From positions 1 to 40,662 of the forward strand of contig JAKOGH010000405.1 in NCBI GenBank assembly GCA_024811115.1: DNA of 40,662 bases, read 5' to 3'. The translations under genes were made by a program, and so were the position numbers. Shown piece after piece: positions 1-9,734 of this stretch. Source of the DNA: Terana coerulea. Its lineage: Eukaryota; Basidiomycota; Agaricomycetes; Polyporales; Phanerochaetaceae. Numbering within the stretch: position 1 is the first letter of the stretch; the number at the start of each line of letters is the position of its first letter. A model generated the notes under the pieces. The model was not told the DNA's origin. It ran no database searches and saw only the letters and a list, made by a program, of their open reading frames with translations.

Positions 1-1554
1 AAGGGCCAGCGCACGACGCAGGACCAGGGCAGTGACCTACACGAGCGCGATGCCAACGAGTGCAGCATGTGCACCACGCCAGTGCTGGCGTGTGGAACAT
101 GGTGAAGCACAACGTGCGTAGACTGATGCTGGTGAGTGCGCCCTTGTCGAAGGGGCTGGTGCATGACGTGAGGGGGAGGGTAGTGGTGTATGTCAGCATG
201 TTACTGACAAATACAACACACAGGCAAGTATGGCACCTGGTGTGCAGGCTTATCTGCACAGTATGAGTAGTTTGGTGTATTAGGTAGTTTAGTTTTGTAT
301 GTAAATAACCAAACATGGAATGTAAGATATCAGTCCAGATCAGCAGGGGATTTCTCAGATGACTAGTCAAGCAGTAGTGGCATTATAGCTGCATGTAAGG
401 AACAAAATAGGACAGTAAGAAATAGAATAGCAGAGAAGTAGTGCTAATTGCCCTAATATATAGAACAATTAAGACAATTAGCAAAGAACCTCACTAAACT
501 GCCTTATTGGCCTTATGTATCTATTTATCTAATTGTGTTACTTTGATGCTTATGTGCAATGAATTAGTGCTTATCAGCAGGCATTAGGTAGAAATAGTAG
601 GGGGGTTTTTTCAGATGGAGCAGTGTCGCTAGGCTCTCTTTTATGCTACTGAGGGCAAGCATCAGTCACACCAAGCGCATCCACATTTGAATCCAACTCA
701 CATTGCCTGCATCTTACTCAGTTGACATCAACTACTAAGAATGCAACTAGGTGAGCTCCCATTCATAGGCAGACATACCACACAAGACACTCTTTGTGTA
801 TCCGACTGCCAATACTGATGCCCCAAATGAGCTGGATTTCTTTTTGAAGAGTGGTATCAAAAATCTGGAGAGTGAATTTGCTTTGTATAACTTTGTACAA
901 TCCGATGCCACCTGATTCCATAGCTACACAGTATCTAGAATATTGCTTATATCATTGCAATTACTCATTTGATTATATTCCCATAGATTGTCTGACCAGT
1001 CAATCACTGACTGACCCCTCTGACTCTTCTAACTGACTTTTTATCACTGACTGGTCATAACCCCAGTCAGTGATAACACTGCTACAGTTATCATAATAGA
1101 GCAACTTCTCATGAACAGCAATGTCTAGTGTTTTGCAATGCTGCCAATACCTTGGAAATAGTGGCATTCTGGATTGCCAGTGAGTCTGTATGCTACTACA
1201 GATAAGAACCACCACTGGTGCTCAATCCTTCAAGTCACTACAGGCTCAGGATTCGAAATTCTGTATAAGCAGCTGGGTACGCATGTAAAAATTGACTGTC
1301 ACAAGGATTTAAACTAACCTCTGAAGCCTGAGACCTTGGCCTTAAGTACAACTTATGTAATGGACCACAATAGATATATACTTGTCCCTGTTCTATATTG
1401 TGAGTCTGGCACAATTCTTTGCAATATAACTCATTTGAAAATAAATATACCGGAATTATGTAGTCAATAGGTTGCTCTCCCCAAGCTAGCATTTTAATCC
1501 ACATGCCGTGTAGCTCTTCGTAGTAGAGTGAGTTATAGCTTGAGTACAGCAAAG
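1..1554. other. No supported gene; AT-rich degenerate sequence
   Basis: I see no convincing gene here. The first 250 bases are more GC-rich and hold short open stretches on the plus strand that break quickly. The rest is AT-rich with many stops on both strands. A 140-codon open stretch on the minus strand (1238-1660) lies antisense to the kinase pseudogene piece that starts near 1555. I recognise no motif in it, so I treat it as chance. One perfect hairpin (1041-1076) is listed separately. Confidence 0.5.
1041..1076. repeat. Perfect 14-bp stem hairpin
   Basis: TTATCACTGACTGG at 1041-1054 is followed by an 8-base spacer and its exact reverse complement at 1063-1076. The core CACTGACTG/CAGTCAGTG motif also occurs in looser form just upstream (about 995-1015). 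It may be the centre of a foldback element or a decayed inverted repeat. No coding context explains it. Confidence 0.8.
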
Positions 1555-1702
1555 GTACAGTAGCCCCTTGTTGCAGCTTGTAGCCAAAACTTGGGTATAT
1601 AGCATAATATATGTTGAAGAAGTCAATAGTGCTATAATTGCTATATGTGCTATCTAGCAATATAGGCTAGAACCTCTTTTGTGATGCTTACTACAGTGGT
1701 TC
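1555..1702 (+). pseudogene. AgaK1-like kinase pseudogene, 5' piece (1 of 3)
   Basis: This is the N-terminal part of a decayed copy of the kinase gene at 26213-27554. Read on the plus strand, it matches the first coding exon of that gene at several short blocks: TGAAGAAGT against TGGAGAAGC (codons W-R-S), GCTATATG against GCTACATG (Y-M), and GGCTAG against AGCTGG (S-W). The match runs to the end of the piece, where GGTTC is the target-site duplication of the gypsy insertion. The next piece resumes with GGTTCAAAT at 8832, which matches the P-G-S-N codons of the intact gene. Two tryptophan codons have become stops. The identity of this first piece rests on short matches and is less certain than that of the two downstream pieces. 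The left boundary is approximate. Confidence 0.6.
1698..1702. repeat. Left TSD (GGTTC) of gypsy element
   Basis: GGTTC directly precedes the TGTCAC start of the 5' LTR. It recurs directly after the GTGATA end of the 3' LTR remnant at 8832-8836. A 5-bp duplication is the normal footprint of a Ty3/gypsy integrase. Confidence 0.9.
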
Positions 1703-2319
1703 TGTCACAAATTTCCCTCAGCGCTAGTCTACAGTGCTTAAAGTGTAACATCAAGTCATAGAACATGTCACCAAGTTGTCACACAGCGTTACAAAATGCT
1801 AGATCAGTTTGCCATGTGCTTGTTGCATGGACATCAGGGATATGCCTTATACGGACGTAGGATCCAGGACTCAGGTCTGGAACTGTTCTGAACTATGACA
1901 TCATAGACTGGTAGTGTACAGTAGCTCGATTAGGGCATTTAGATAGTGTTGATGTTAGCATGATAGCTAGGTCAGATCTGATAAGGGAGTTAGAGCAGTG
2001 GTATGCTCTGGAGCCTTAGTCAGACATCACCTGACTGTATCAGTCAGCATATGATATTGGAGGTCTTAGATAGTGTCTGGGGTCCCTCTACATGTATATA
2101 AAGAGGCTGGTCTGTGATCTAAACCCCCAGACTCAACAACATTGTTGATTTAGGTGTACATGTACTTCTCCGTACGCACTTTAAACTACCAGATTCAAAA
2201 AAAAAAACAAAAAAAAACATTGTTGATTCATATTTACTCTACTAGCTCTACTCAAGTCCCTCTGCTTTCCCAACCTCTTTCAAGTCATTCCAGCAGGTGA
2301 GTATTGTAGTTTGGTGATA
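1703..2319 (+). repeat. 5' LTR of gypsy element
   Basis: It starts TGTCACAAAT and ends TTGGTGATA, imperfect inverted termini. It matches the reverse complement of the solo LTR at 9198-9734 almost base for base, but is about 80 bp longer. The extra length is a poly(A)-tailed insertion at 2151-2215 plus its 13 bp target duplication. A TATATAAAG box near 2095-2103 is a likely promoter element. Confidence 0.93.
2151..2215 (+). mobile_element. 65-bp retroposed insertion with A-rich tail inside the LTR
   Basis: The 13-mer AACATTGTTGATT occurs at 2138-2150 and again at 2216-2228. Between the copies lie about 45 bases unrelated to the LTR, followed by an A-rich tail of about 20 bases interrupted by one C. 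The solo LTR at 9198-9734 has a single uninterrupted copy of this site, so it shows the empty state. Long target duplication plus a 3' poly(A) is the signature of LINE-type target-primed reverse transcription of a short RNA. I do not recognise the source RNA. Confidence 0.82.
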
Positions 2320-2338
2320 GTTTGTTGAGTCTGCTCTG

Positions 2339-2371
2339 CTGCTTGTTGTTGCTGTCAAGGGCAACAAGCAG
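2339..2371 (+). repeat. Leader hairpin just downstream of the 5' LTR
   Basis: CTGCTTGTTG at 2339-2348 pairs perfectly with CAACAAGCAG at 2362-2371 across a 13-base loop. It begins 20 bp after the 5' LTR, where the primer-binding or packaging region of an LTR element would lie. I see no standard TGG-type tRNA primer site directly after the LTR. A structured priming or packaging role is possible but unproven. Confidence 0.6.
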
Positions 2372-2446
2372 AACCTTTATTGCAGTGTTGTGCAGCATAC
2401 ATATTGTTATGGACAGTGTGTCGAAATGAACACTGTTGCTATTTAG

Positions 2447-2653
2447 TGTCAGATTTCGGTATTTTAGTGTTATTAAGGTACCGTTACTATGCTTACTGCA
2501 CCCGGACACCACTCGTGAGCGTATATAGGTCACTCACATACTTGTACATATCCCTTACGCATTTTCACCCTCGGGTGCTGCACACCATCACATCTTTACC
2601 GTCCTCGACGTTATGCGCGAGTGCCCGCGCTGTCCCAAGACCTTATTTTGATA
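2447..2653 (+). repeat. Left LTR of nested element
   Basis: It begins TGTCAGATTTCGG and ends TTATTTTGATA. It is almost identical to 3587-3795 apart from a few small indels. It contains GTATATAGG, a possible TATA box, near its middle. Confidence 0.88.
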
Positions 2654-3586
2654 CAAACGCTGTCCCCGGTTGGCTCCCTGCACAAGCCTCGTGTCCTCTT
2701 TTCTACCCTTCAACCACACTCACCTCTCATTTTATGGCCCCGTCGCTATTCCCACGTCGCTCTCGCTGTCAACCACACCCCTCGATACGACTTTGCGTTG
2801 TCATCGGCCGACGCCGCCCTCTGCGACTCTCGGCGCTTCACTGCGCCGAATCCGGCCATCGCTCGCTAGCCGTTCTGGCCTGAGCTCCATCCATTCATCC
2901 GGCAGCGGCCGTGCCTGCCTGCGCCACTCCCGTCGTCATTCGGTCGAGTTGATCTCGCGGCCCATCGTGCAGCCATGACGCTCATGCGCTGATCTGTCCC
3001 CGCCGCCGCCGCCTATCCAATCAGCGCCCGGAGAGGACTCGACACCGACAGCGTCGCTGATATCCCGACTGTCAGCATCCTTGTTCGTTCATCCGTGCGT
3101 CTTTCCGCTAAGCACTCGCGCTTCAAGAGCGCCATCTGCGATTGGTGGACAAGTATATGGTCTAGGGTTAGAAGTTGGATACTCCTGGTTGTGTCGAGGT
3201 GCAGACGCAAACAGGCTCCCTTGCGAGGTGAGCGCTGTTGTGCATGGCATGCGTGCCACCGTCCCCTGGATTGGGTGACCAGCATCGTCAAGTGTTGGCT
3301 TGATGCACGCGCTTGAGTCGGAGTACTCGCGCGGTTTGGTGCGCCATCCGATGTGTTCGGATATGCGTTCGGTCTTTGCCCTCGTGACGTTCTCAGTTGG
3401 ATTGAGTTTTTGCTTACCCCCATTTGTCACCTTCATCTCGCCCCATGTCCCTAAGTCTTGCTTCGCACATATCCATTGAACTCCATATCCACATTCATTC
3501 TTTTATATCTCCCTTTACCCTTGCTCTATTGTTCTTTCGCTGCAAGCCTCTACAGCTCGTCTTCTCACTGCAGGGCTTGAAGGGAG

Positions 3587-3795
3587 TGTCAGATTTCGGT
3601 ATTTTAGTGTTATTAAAGTGTACCGTTACTATGCTACTGCACCCGGACACCACTCGTGAGCGTATATAGGTCACTCACATACTTGTACATATCCCTTACG
3701 CGTTTGCACCCTCTCGGTGCTGCACACCATCACTCTTACCGTCCGCCGACATCATGCGCAGTGCCTGCGCCGTCCCCAAAGACCTTATTTTGATA
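3587..3795 (+). repeat. Right LTR of nested element
   Basis: This is the second copy of the 208 bp repeat and ends TTATTTTGATA. It is followed by TTTAG (3796-3800), which matches the five bases before the left copy. High identity between the two copies suggests a fairly recent insertion. Confidence 0.88.
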
Positions 3796-4314
3796 TTTAG
3801 GTTCTAAGAGATCTTGCCACTGTTCCATAAAGAACTGAGGCTATGAGCTAGTCGCCATCAGGGACTATGCTCTGTATTATTGAGAAGCACCATGGCTTAG
3901 GCTGTGGGCTACCATTATGGCAGCATGCTAATCTTCATGCCAATCCTCAGGCGTAAAGAGGTGCTCACTGCACTGTATAGCATAGAGCAACATTTTGGTG
4001 TGACTTACCTTCAGGTAGTTACAGCTATGAGCCTTTGGGTGTTGACAGCAAACCAGTTTGGGCGAGCATAGAGTTAATGTAATATTGGCTCAAAAACCTT
4101 TTGCTGCAAGGCTGGAACCGTGTCAGAGACCTTCATACCACTCTTGATTGAGTTGGTACCTTTGGACCTGGTGAGAGAAACCAGGCCTTCATCGACACTA
4201 CCAATTGTACGCATTAAGACCGCACGACCTCAACAGGTCATTCCGTTTGTTCACCATTTTCTGTACTGTGTCTGCTAAAATAAAGACCAGTACTGATGCC
4301 GTTGTTATGCAGCC

Positions 4315-5050
4315 ATGCCAAAAGTACCCCTGCGTTCACCACTTACGCGAAAGAATGAGCCTTTGGGCCTTCGCGAACGCATCTCTCCTTTAAAGGAGAT
4401 CTGAGCCAAATACACCAATGTTTACAAGCCTCGAAAGGTCTACAACCCCAACATCCCTAAGCTGCACTCTTATCCTCTCACTCCCGGAGGAGAGCAATCA
4501 GCTTACGGAGGAGGCTCAGGCCGATGTGTTACTCAAGTGCATTGAGTCTTACGCCTGTTTAAGCAGCGTCAAAAAGAGCTGCTCAACCGCCTCTCCAACC
4601 CCTCGCCGCCACTCATCGAACAACTCGCACCCCGTGAGGAGTATCAGGTCCCCAAGCCGCCCCCAGCTAAGCTTCATTTTCGTTGAACGAAGCTACTCAA
4701 GCATTCCAATGAACTCCAGCTGATGCTCAAGGCAACGAAAGTTTGCCTCAACACAGTCTTTGAGAAACTCCGCAAGGAGGACTCACTGCAGGACACTGGT
4801 CACGCCCGAAAGGGTGCAGGTGCCTGAGGAGATTCCGAACAAGCTCTGAGGCTGTTACGACGAGTTTCAGAACATCTACAAAAATCTGGACTCGGTGGAG
4901 CAGAAGTTGGGTAACAAATAGTGGAAAGAGTTGACAGGCGCATTGAAGCATATTAGAAAGGTTTCGTTTACGAACCTGAATGGTAGATTTACAGAGATTT
5001 GTAGTCAACTAGCAGCACTTGATGTAACAGTGCCTAAGACTGCTAATTAA
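4315..5050 (+). pseudogene. Decayed ORF upstream of gag in the gypsy element
   Basis: From an ATG at 4315 one frame reads as protein-like sequence broken by in-frame stops (the first near 4400, two more by about 4690). It continues in another frame from about 4817 to a TAA near 5048, again with stops. The readable parts are rich in K, P, L and Q, with short helical blocks. Stretches such as NPNIPKL and EKLRKEDSL can be seen, but I recognise no domain. The position before gag suggests an accessory ORF of the retroelement. A fragment of another transposon captured in the leader is the alternative. Confidence 0.5.
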
Positions 5051-5153
5051 ACTCTGCATTTACTACTTGGAGTAGCTGGCTGGCATGCAACAACCGACTT
5101 AACCTTTTGTGTTCGAAGTTTTATTAAAATTGGCACTAATATAAAGAGCAGAA

Positions 5154-6652
5154 ATGACTTCTTTCACCAACTTTGTCCCTGACCGCACTATGGAGGTCAT
5201 TACCGACCCCATAGCAGCTCTTCTGCAGGATGTTGACACTAACTCTGCTCGCTTCAGCAATGCACAGTTGGCAGCAATTCTCCACATAGCACAGAATGCT
5301 TTTTCTCAGTCTGTTCGAATCAGCACAGACTTTGCGTAAGAACATGTCACCGACATGTCAGGCCACTTCAACCGTGCGCATGACACAACCTATGAAGCAA
5401 CTAATGACCAACAGCACCAGATTGAGGAGCTGGAGAACACAGCTCTCGATTAAGCCTCGAAGATTCAGTCTCTGGAAAAGCTTGTGGAAGCATACAAGTC
5501 TACCATTGAGGCCTATAAGGCCCAAGTCGACAAAATTCCTGCAGATAGAGGCAGCGGTGGGTGCATCCCAAAGATGCCCGATCCTCTTACCTTCGATGGC
5601 ACGAAGAATAGCCTCAAAGAATGGTTGAACTACATCACCTTGTATTGCGAGCATACGCAGATTACAACGAACAAGCAATGCATTATCTTGTCCCTCAGTC
5701 GTCTGCACGGCACTGCCGCGAACTTATATGAAGTCCTATGCGGACAAGTTGTGGAACAACCAGCCTATCGGCATATAGCTCGAATTCATCAAGGAGATGC
5801 AGGGTATATACGGGCAGCACGATGAGAAACAAGGTGCCAAGGAGGAACTTGATAACCTCTGGAACAACAAGGATCTGGCCCGGAAAGACTTTGTCCAATA
5901 CGCAGAGAAGTACAAGACTTTGGCCCAGATTGTGGGGTATCAGGACAAGCTGCACATCGACAAAATTAAAGGAGTGCTTTCCCAGGATATGCGCCAGACA
6001 ATGGTCATCCTGTCTATTAGTGGCGCTGAGCCCAAGAAATGGGAAGCCTACCTCGATACTTTGCTGCAGCTATACAAGGAGCTCCACCCAGAATGGTCGA
6101 AAAGTTCGGTATTTGGCAACAACGGCACTAGCAAAGAACACGGCCGGGAGGCAAACGAGCAGTCAAAGGGTAAAGGTAAGGGCAAGGCAAAGGAAACCAA
6201 CTAGGCAGAAACGTCTGGCAAACACAAGTTCTGCCAAATCTGCTCTGGTAACAGTAAAGCTTACGCGCCAAAACCCACAACACAAACGACTGCTACGACA
6301 ACTGAAGAATGCCAACTCTGGCAAAGGTTCTTCGTCGTCATCCCCGTCGTCCTCTGGCAGCAACAACAGCAACAGGAACCAAAGCAGTGGTGCTTCTGGT
6401 TCTGGTGAAACTCTGATTCCAAGTCGAAGGGCAAGCCGTCCTTTAGGAACTGTCTCATGGAGCTTTTGAGCTCTATGTCCGATGACAACAGCAATGCTTC
6501 CCCCAGCAACGTCAAAGTCAGCTCAGTGAGCATCCATGAGCCGAGTGAATCTGAGCTTGCCGAAATGGAAGCAACTGAGTGCAGCAATGAACCTCAGTCA
6601 GGGCCAGGCAGACGTCCATGGGTTAATCGCTGGACTCAGATGGATTTTCCCT
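5154..6652 (+). pseudogene. gag: gag-like polyprotein gene of gypsy element, broken
   Basis: Gag would form the particle that packages the element RNA. From the ATG at 5154 one frame runs with stops at 5337-5339 and 5451-5453. A +1 shift lies between about 5740 and 5800, and the shifted frame continues to a TAG at 6202-6204. Capsid-like features are visible in order: an N-terminal helical part, a block around PDPLTFDGT and LKEWL typical of retrotransposon gag, then a K/G-rich basic tail (KGKGKGKAK) and a partial zinc knuckle (CQIC). A low-complexity Q/S/N-rich part follows to about 6650. At least two stops and one frameshift make it non-functional. Confidence 0.82.
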
Positions 6653-6718
6653 AGGGAATGTAGAGGCTAATGCCTGCAATCTATATTCAGGGAATAATAC
6701 ACCCTTGTCAGCTTCAAA

Positions 6719-8737
6719 GTGGATTTGGACGAAGTAGTATTGGAATCTTGTGTAACTAGCATAGCTCGCAACAAGAAATGTTCTTTTAGACTTTCAGTAA
6801 TGATTTGTGCATATGGTTTTAAAGTGCAGGCCAAGGCTTTAGTAGACTCAGGTGCCACAACAAACTTCATCGACAAATTGTTCGTTGAAAGAAATCATCT
6901 GGTAACTAACTGTACGGCAAAGTCTGCGTGGGTCGACATAACCAAGGCAGACGGAACTCCAAACCAAGCAGGACAAATTCGTGATTATGTCCGAGCTTAT
7001 ATTCAAATCGGTGGTCATAAGTCTACTTGCATACTATATGTTACACAGTTAGGCAACAAAGACATGATGATCAGTTACAATTTCTTGTACCGACACAACC
7101 CTGAGATTGACTGGGAAAAAGGGGAATTGGAGTTTACCAAACGTCCTGAGAGCTGCATTACCGATCAAGCCCTTAAAATACAAGTCAGTGAAGCTGAAAC
7201 CGACAAGCTTCAACTTAAGTCGGATCTTCTGTGGGAATCCTCCCTGGATGAATTTGGAGACGAGGATATGGATAATTCATTTATCAACTGGGTGGACATT
7301 AATATCCTCAACGACTGCATACAAGCAGAAGTTATCACGGCTATGTTTGATGAAAAGAACATGGACGAGGTTCTGGAGGACTCCAATGACGAAGACACCA
7401 TTAAGTGGAAGTTGCACGTACCTGAATGGTTACATGAGTACAGCGACGTGTTCTCCAAGCGCAAGTCAGAGTGCATGCCAGTACACAAGACGTACGATCA
7501 TCCAATCAACTTTATGAAAGGAGCCTCCCTTCCCAAGCCAGCTAAACTATACTCGCTGTCTCCCAAAAAGAGGAACTCTTTGGATGAATGGATCAATGAG
7601 GAACAACGGAAAGGTTACATTCGACCTTCTAAGTCACCAGTTGCAGCACCATTTTTCTTTGTCAAAAAGCACGACAGTGGATTACATCCATATATGGACT
7701 ACCGCTGGCACTCAATAAGATTACTGTGAAGAACCGCTACCCAATCCCAAGGATTGCTGATCTGATTGACTCACTGTTTTAGGCATCTATTCTTACAAAG
7801 ATTGATCTCTAGTGGGGCTATAATAACGTCCGAATCTATAAGGGAATGAATGGAAGACAGCATTTATCACAAAACGTGGTCTATTTGAGGCAACCATCAT
7901 GTATTTCGGATTTTCCAATGCACCAGCTACATTCCAAGCCATGATGAACGACATCCTGGGTGACTTGATTCGACAAGGACAAGTCATGGTGTATTTAGAC
8001 GATATTTTGATTTTTGGCAATGATTTAAAGGAACATTGCATGCTTGTCAAAGAAGTGCTGAAAAGGCTTCGTGGCAACAATCTCTACACAAAAGCGGAGA
8101 AGTGCTTCTTTGAGAAAGACCGGATTGAATATCTTGGCATGATTATCTCAAAGGGCAGTGTTGCGATGGACTCTGCAAAGATGTCAGGAGTTCTTAAGTG
8201 GTCAGTACCAACTAAAGTCAAACACGTGCAGGCTTTCTTAGGCTTTGCAAACTTCTATCGCAGATTCATACAGGACTTCGCTAAGCTAGCCAGGCCACTC
8301 ACAGATTTAACAAAAAAGGATCAACCTTGGGTTTGGGAAGCTGACCAACAAGTAGCATTCGAGGTGCTGAAAAGGCCTTCACTTCGGCACCCATACTACA
8401 TATTCCGGATGATGAGAACCCATTCAGACTATCGACTGATGCAAGTGACTTTGCAATAGGTGCAGTGCTGTCGCAAAGGGATCCTGCTGACGAAATATGG
8501 CACCCCGTTGCCTTCTACTCTAAGCCTCTCAATGTACACAAACGTAACTACAAGATTTATGACAAAGAGTTGCTTGCTATTTTACGAGCTCTGGAAGAGT
8601 ACAGACACTACTTGGAGGGACACCTGGAAAAGTTCGAGATCTGGTCAGATTATCAAAATCTGACTTATTTCCAAATAGCCCAAAAGTTGACACAGAGACA
8701 AGTGCAATGGGCTTTGTATCTAACACGATTCAACTAT
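6719..8737 (+). pseudogene. pol: pol gene: protease, reverse transcriptase, partial RNase H
   Basis: Pol copies element RNA into DNA. The first open part (6719-7729) holds an aspartic protease with the active-site motif DSGATTNF near 6844, then the start of reverse transcriptase (RPSKSPVAAP, FVKKHDSGL). Frameshifts occur near 7710, between 7810 and 7860, and near 8390, and there are TAG stops near 7782 and 7810. The palm motif YLDDIL is at about 7990 and FGFSNAPATFQ lies just before it. RNase H follows in another frame from 8465 (YKIYDKELLAI). The gene stops at 8737 in an LTR junction, so the rest of RNase H and all of integrase are gone. The domain order is that of Ty3/gypsy. Confidence 0.92.
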
Positions 8738-8831
8738 ATTCATATCTACTCTACTAGCTTTACTCAAGTCCCTCTGCTTTCCCCACCTCTTTTAAGTTAT
8801 CCCAGCAGGTGAGTATTGTAGTTTTGTGATA
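8738..8831 (+). repeat. 3' LTR remnant (last 94 bp)
   Basis: The sequence from ATTCATATCTACT to TTTTGTGATA matches the final 94 bp of the 5' LTR. It is followed by GGTTC, so the outer end of the element is intact while the first roughly 520 bp of this LTR were lost together with the end of pol. Confidence 0.9.
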
Positions 8832-9197
8832 GGTTCAAATTTCAATGTGGTGCTGACCTTTGCCAGTTTTGCCCTAACCTGGTTAGTGCGAAGTGCATAT
8901 CTGACAATCACTAAGTCTACATCAAGCGTGTTGAAACACATGGAACTGAGCTGAAAATCATCAGGTCTTTCTCAAAGGGATACCTGGCATCAAATCCATG
9001 TAATCACTGTGTTCTCCTACTTGACTATTTCCAAAATGATCAAGTCTCTGACATTTTGTATATTGTGATGCTCTTTCTTCATTCTGTAAATGATCCTCTC
9101 TTTGACTCAGTTAGAAATATTTTGGATTTTACTAAGCAAATACTGGAGGTGTGCTTTGACTTACCGTCTTTACATAATACTTTCTTAAATAGGTTAT
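8832..9197 (+). pseudogene. AgaK1-like kinase pseudogene, middle piece (2 of 3)
   Basis: This piece covers the N-lobe of the kinase. Read from 8861 it matches gene D block by block: ISDNH-VYIKRV against VSDGRLVCIKRV (the ATP-binding lysine), SFSKG against YFSKEG, DILYIVM against NISYIVM, and NILDFTKQILE against DILDFADQVLE. One TAA interrupts it next to the lysine motif. The coding part ends at a donor site (GTGTGC at 9149), exactly where gene D has its intron after VLE. The remaining bases are the first part of that intron, into which the solo LTR inserted after GTTAT. Confidence 0.87.
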
Positions 9198-9734
9198 TAT
9201 CACAAAACTACAATACTCACCTGCTGGGATGACTTGAAAGAGGTGGGGAAAGCAGAGGGACTTGAGTAGAGCTAGTACAGTAAATATGAATCAACAATGT
9301 TGAGTCTGGGGTTTAGATCACAGACCAGCCTCTTTATATACATGTGTAGAGGGACCCCAGACACTATCTAAGACCTCCAATATCATATGCTGACTGATAC
9401 AGTCAGGTGATGTCTGACTAAGGCTCCAGAGCATACCACTGCTCTAACTCCCTTATCGGATCTGACCTAGCTATCATGCTAACATCAACACTATCTAAAT
9501 GCCCTAATCGAGCTACTGTACACTACCAGTCTATGATGTCATAGTTCAGAACAGTTCCAGACCTGAGTCCTGGATCCTACGTCCGTATAAGGCATATCCC
9601 TGATGTCCATGCAACAAGCACATGGCAAACTGATCTAGCATTTTGTAACGCTGTGTGACAACTTGGTGACATGTTCTATGACTTGATGTTACACTCTAAG
9701 CACTGTAGACTAGCGCTGAGGGAAATTTGTGACA
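9198..9734 (-). mobile_element. Solo LTR of the gypsy family, inserted in a pseudogene intron
   Basis: This 537 bp sequence is the reverse complement of the 5' LTR at 1703-2319 without its 65 bp insertion, and is nearly identical to it. It has GTTAT on both sides (9193-9197 and 9735-9739). A single LTR with an intact target duplication means a full element inserted here and was later reduced by LTR-LTR recombination. Orientation is opposite to the neighbouring gypsy copy. Confidence 0.95.

Larger units (their letters stand above)
2447..3795 (+). mobile_element. Nested non-autonomous LTR-pair element (TRIM/LARD-like)
   Basis: Two direct repeats of about 208 bp (2447-2653 and 3587-3795) bound a 933 bp GC-rich interior. 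The whole is flanked by TTTAG on both sides (2442-2446 and 3796-3800), a 5 bp target duplication. A purine-rich run (GAAGGGAG) abuts the start of the right repeat, as a polypurine tract should. The interior has open stretches of up to about 165 codons on overlapping strands, but no gag, protease or reverse transcriptase motif. It is therefore best called a non-autonomous LTR retrotransposon, inserted in the leader of the gypsy element. Its GC-rich interior contrasts sharply with the AT-rich host element and may be captured host sequence. Confidence 0.85.
1703..8831 (+). mobile_element. Ty3/gypsy LTR retrotransposon, decayed, 3' part deleted
   Basis: A 7.1 kb element runs from TGTCAC (5' LTR start) to GTGATA (3' LTR end), flanked on both sides by GGTTC. 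In order it holds a 5' LTR (1703-2319), a leader carrying a nested LTR-pair element, a decayed upstream ORF (4315-5050), gag (from 5154), pol with protease, reverse transcriptase and the start of RNase H (6719-8737), and 94 bp of 3' LTR. The end of RNase H, all of integrase and about 520 bp of the 3' LTR are missing. The break sits where ATTCATAT occurs in both pol and the LTR, which suggests deletion at microhomology. The protease-RT-RNase H order and the motifs DSGATTNF and YLDDIL place it in Ty3/gypsy. It interrupts a kinase pseudogene. Confidence 0.95.

Noticed and set aside
1238..1660. 140-codon open frame on the minus strand
   Set aside because: It lies partly antisense to the kinase pseudogene piece, has no recognisable motif, and its composition follows the AT-rich background.
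3161..3175. Single TAGGGTTAG-like motif suggesting telomeric sequence
   Set aside because: It occurs once, with no tandem repetition, so it is chance.
2380..3436. Several overlapping open frames of 80-167 codons inside the nested LTR-pair element
   Set aside because: They overlap on both strands in a GC-rich interior, span the LTR border, and show no retroelement or other domain.
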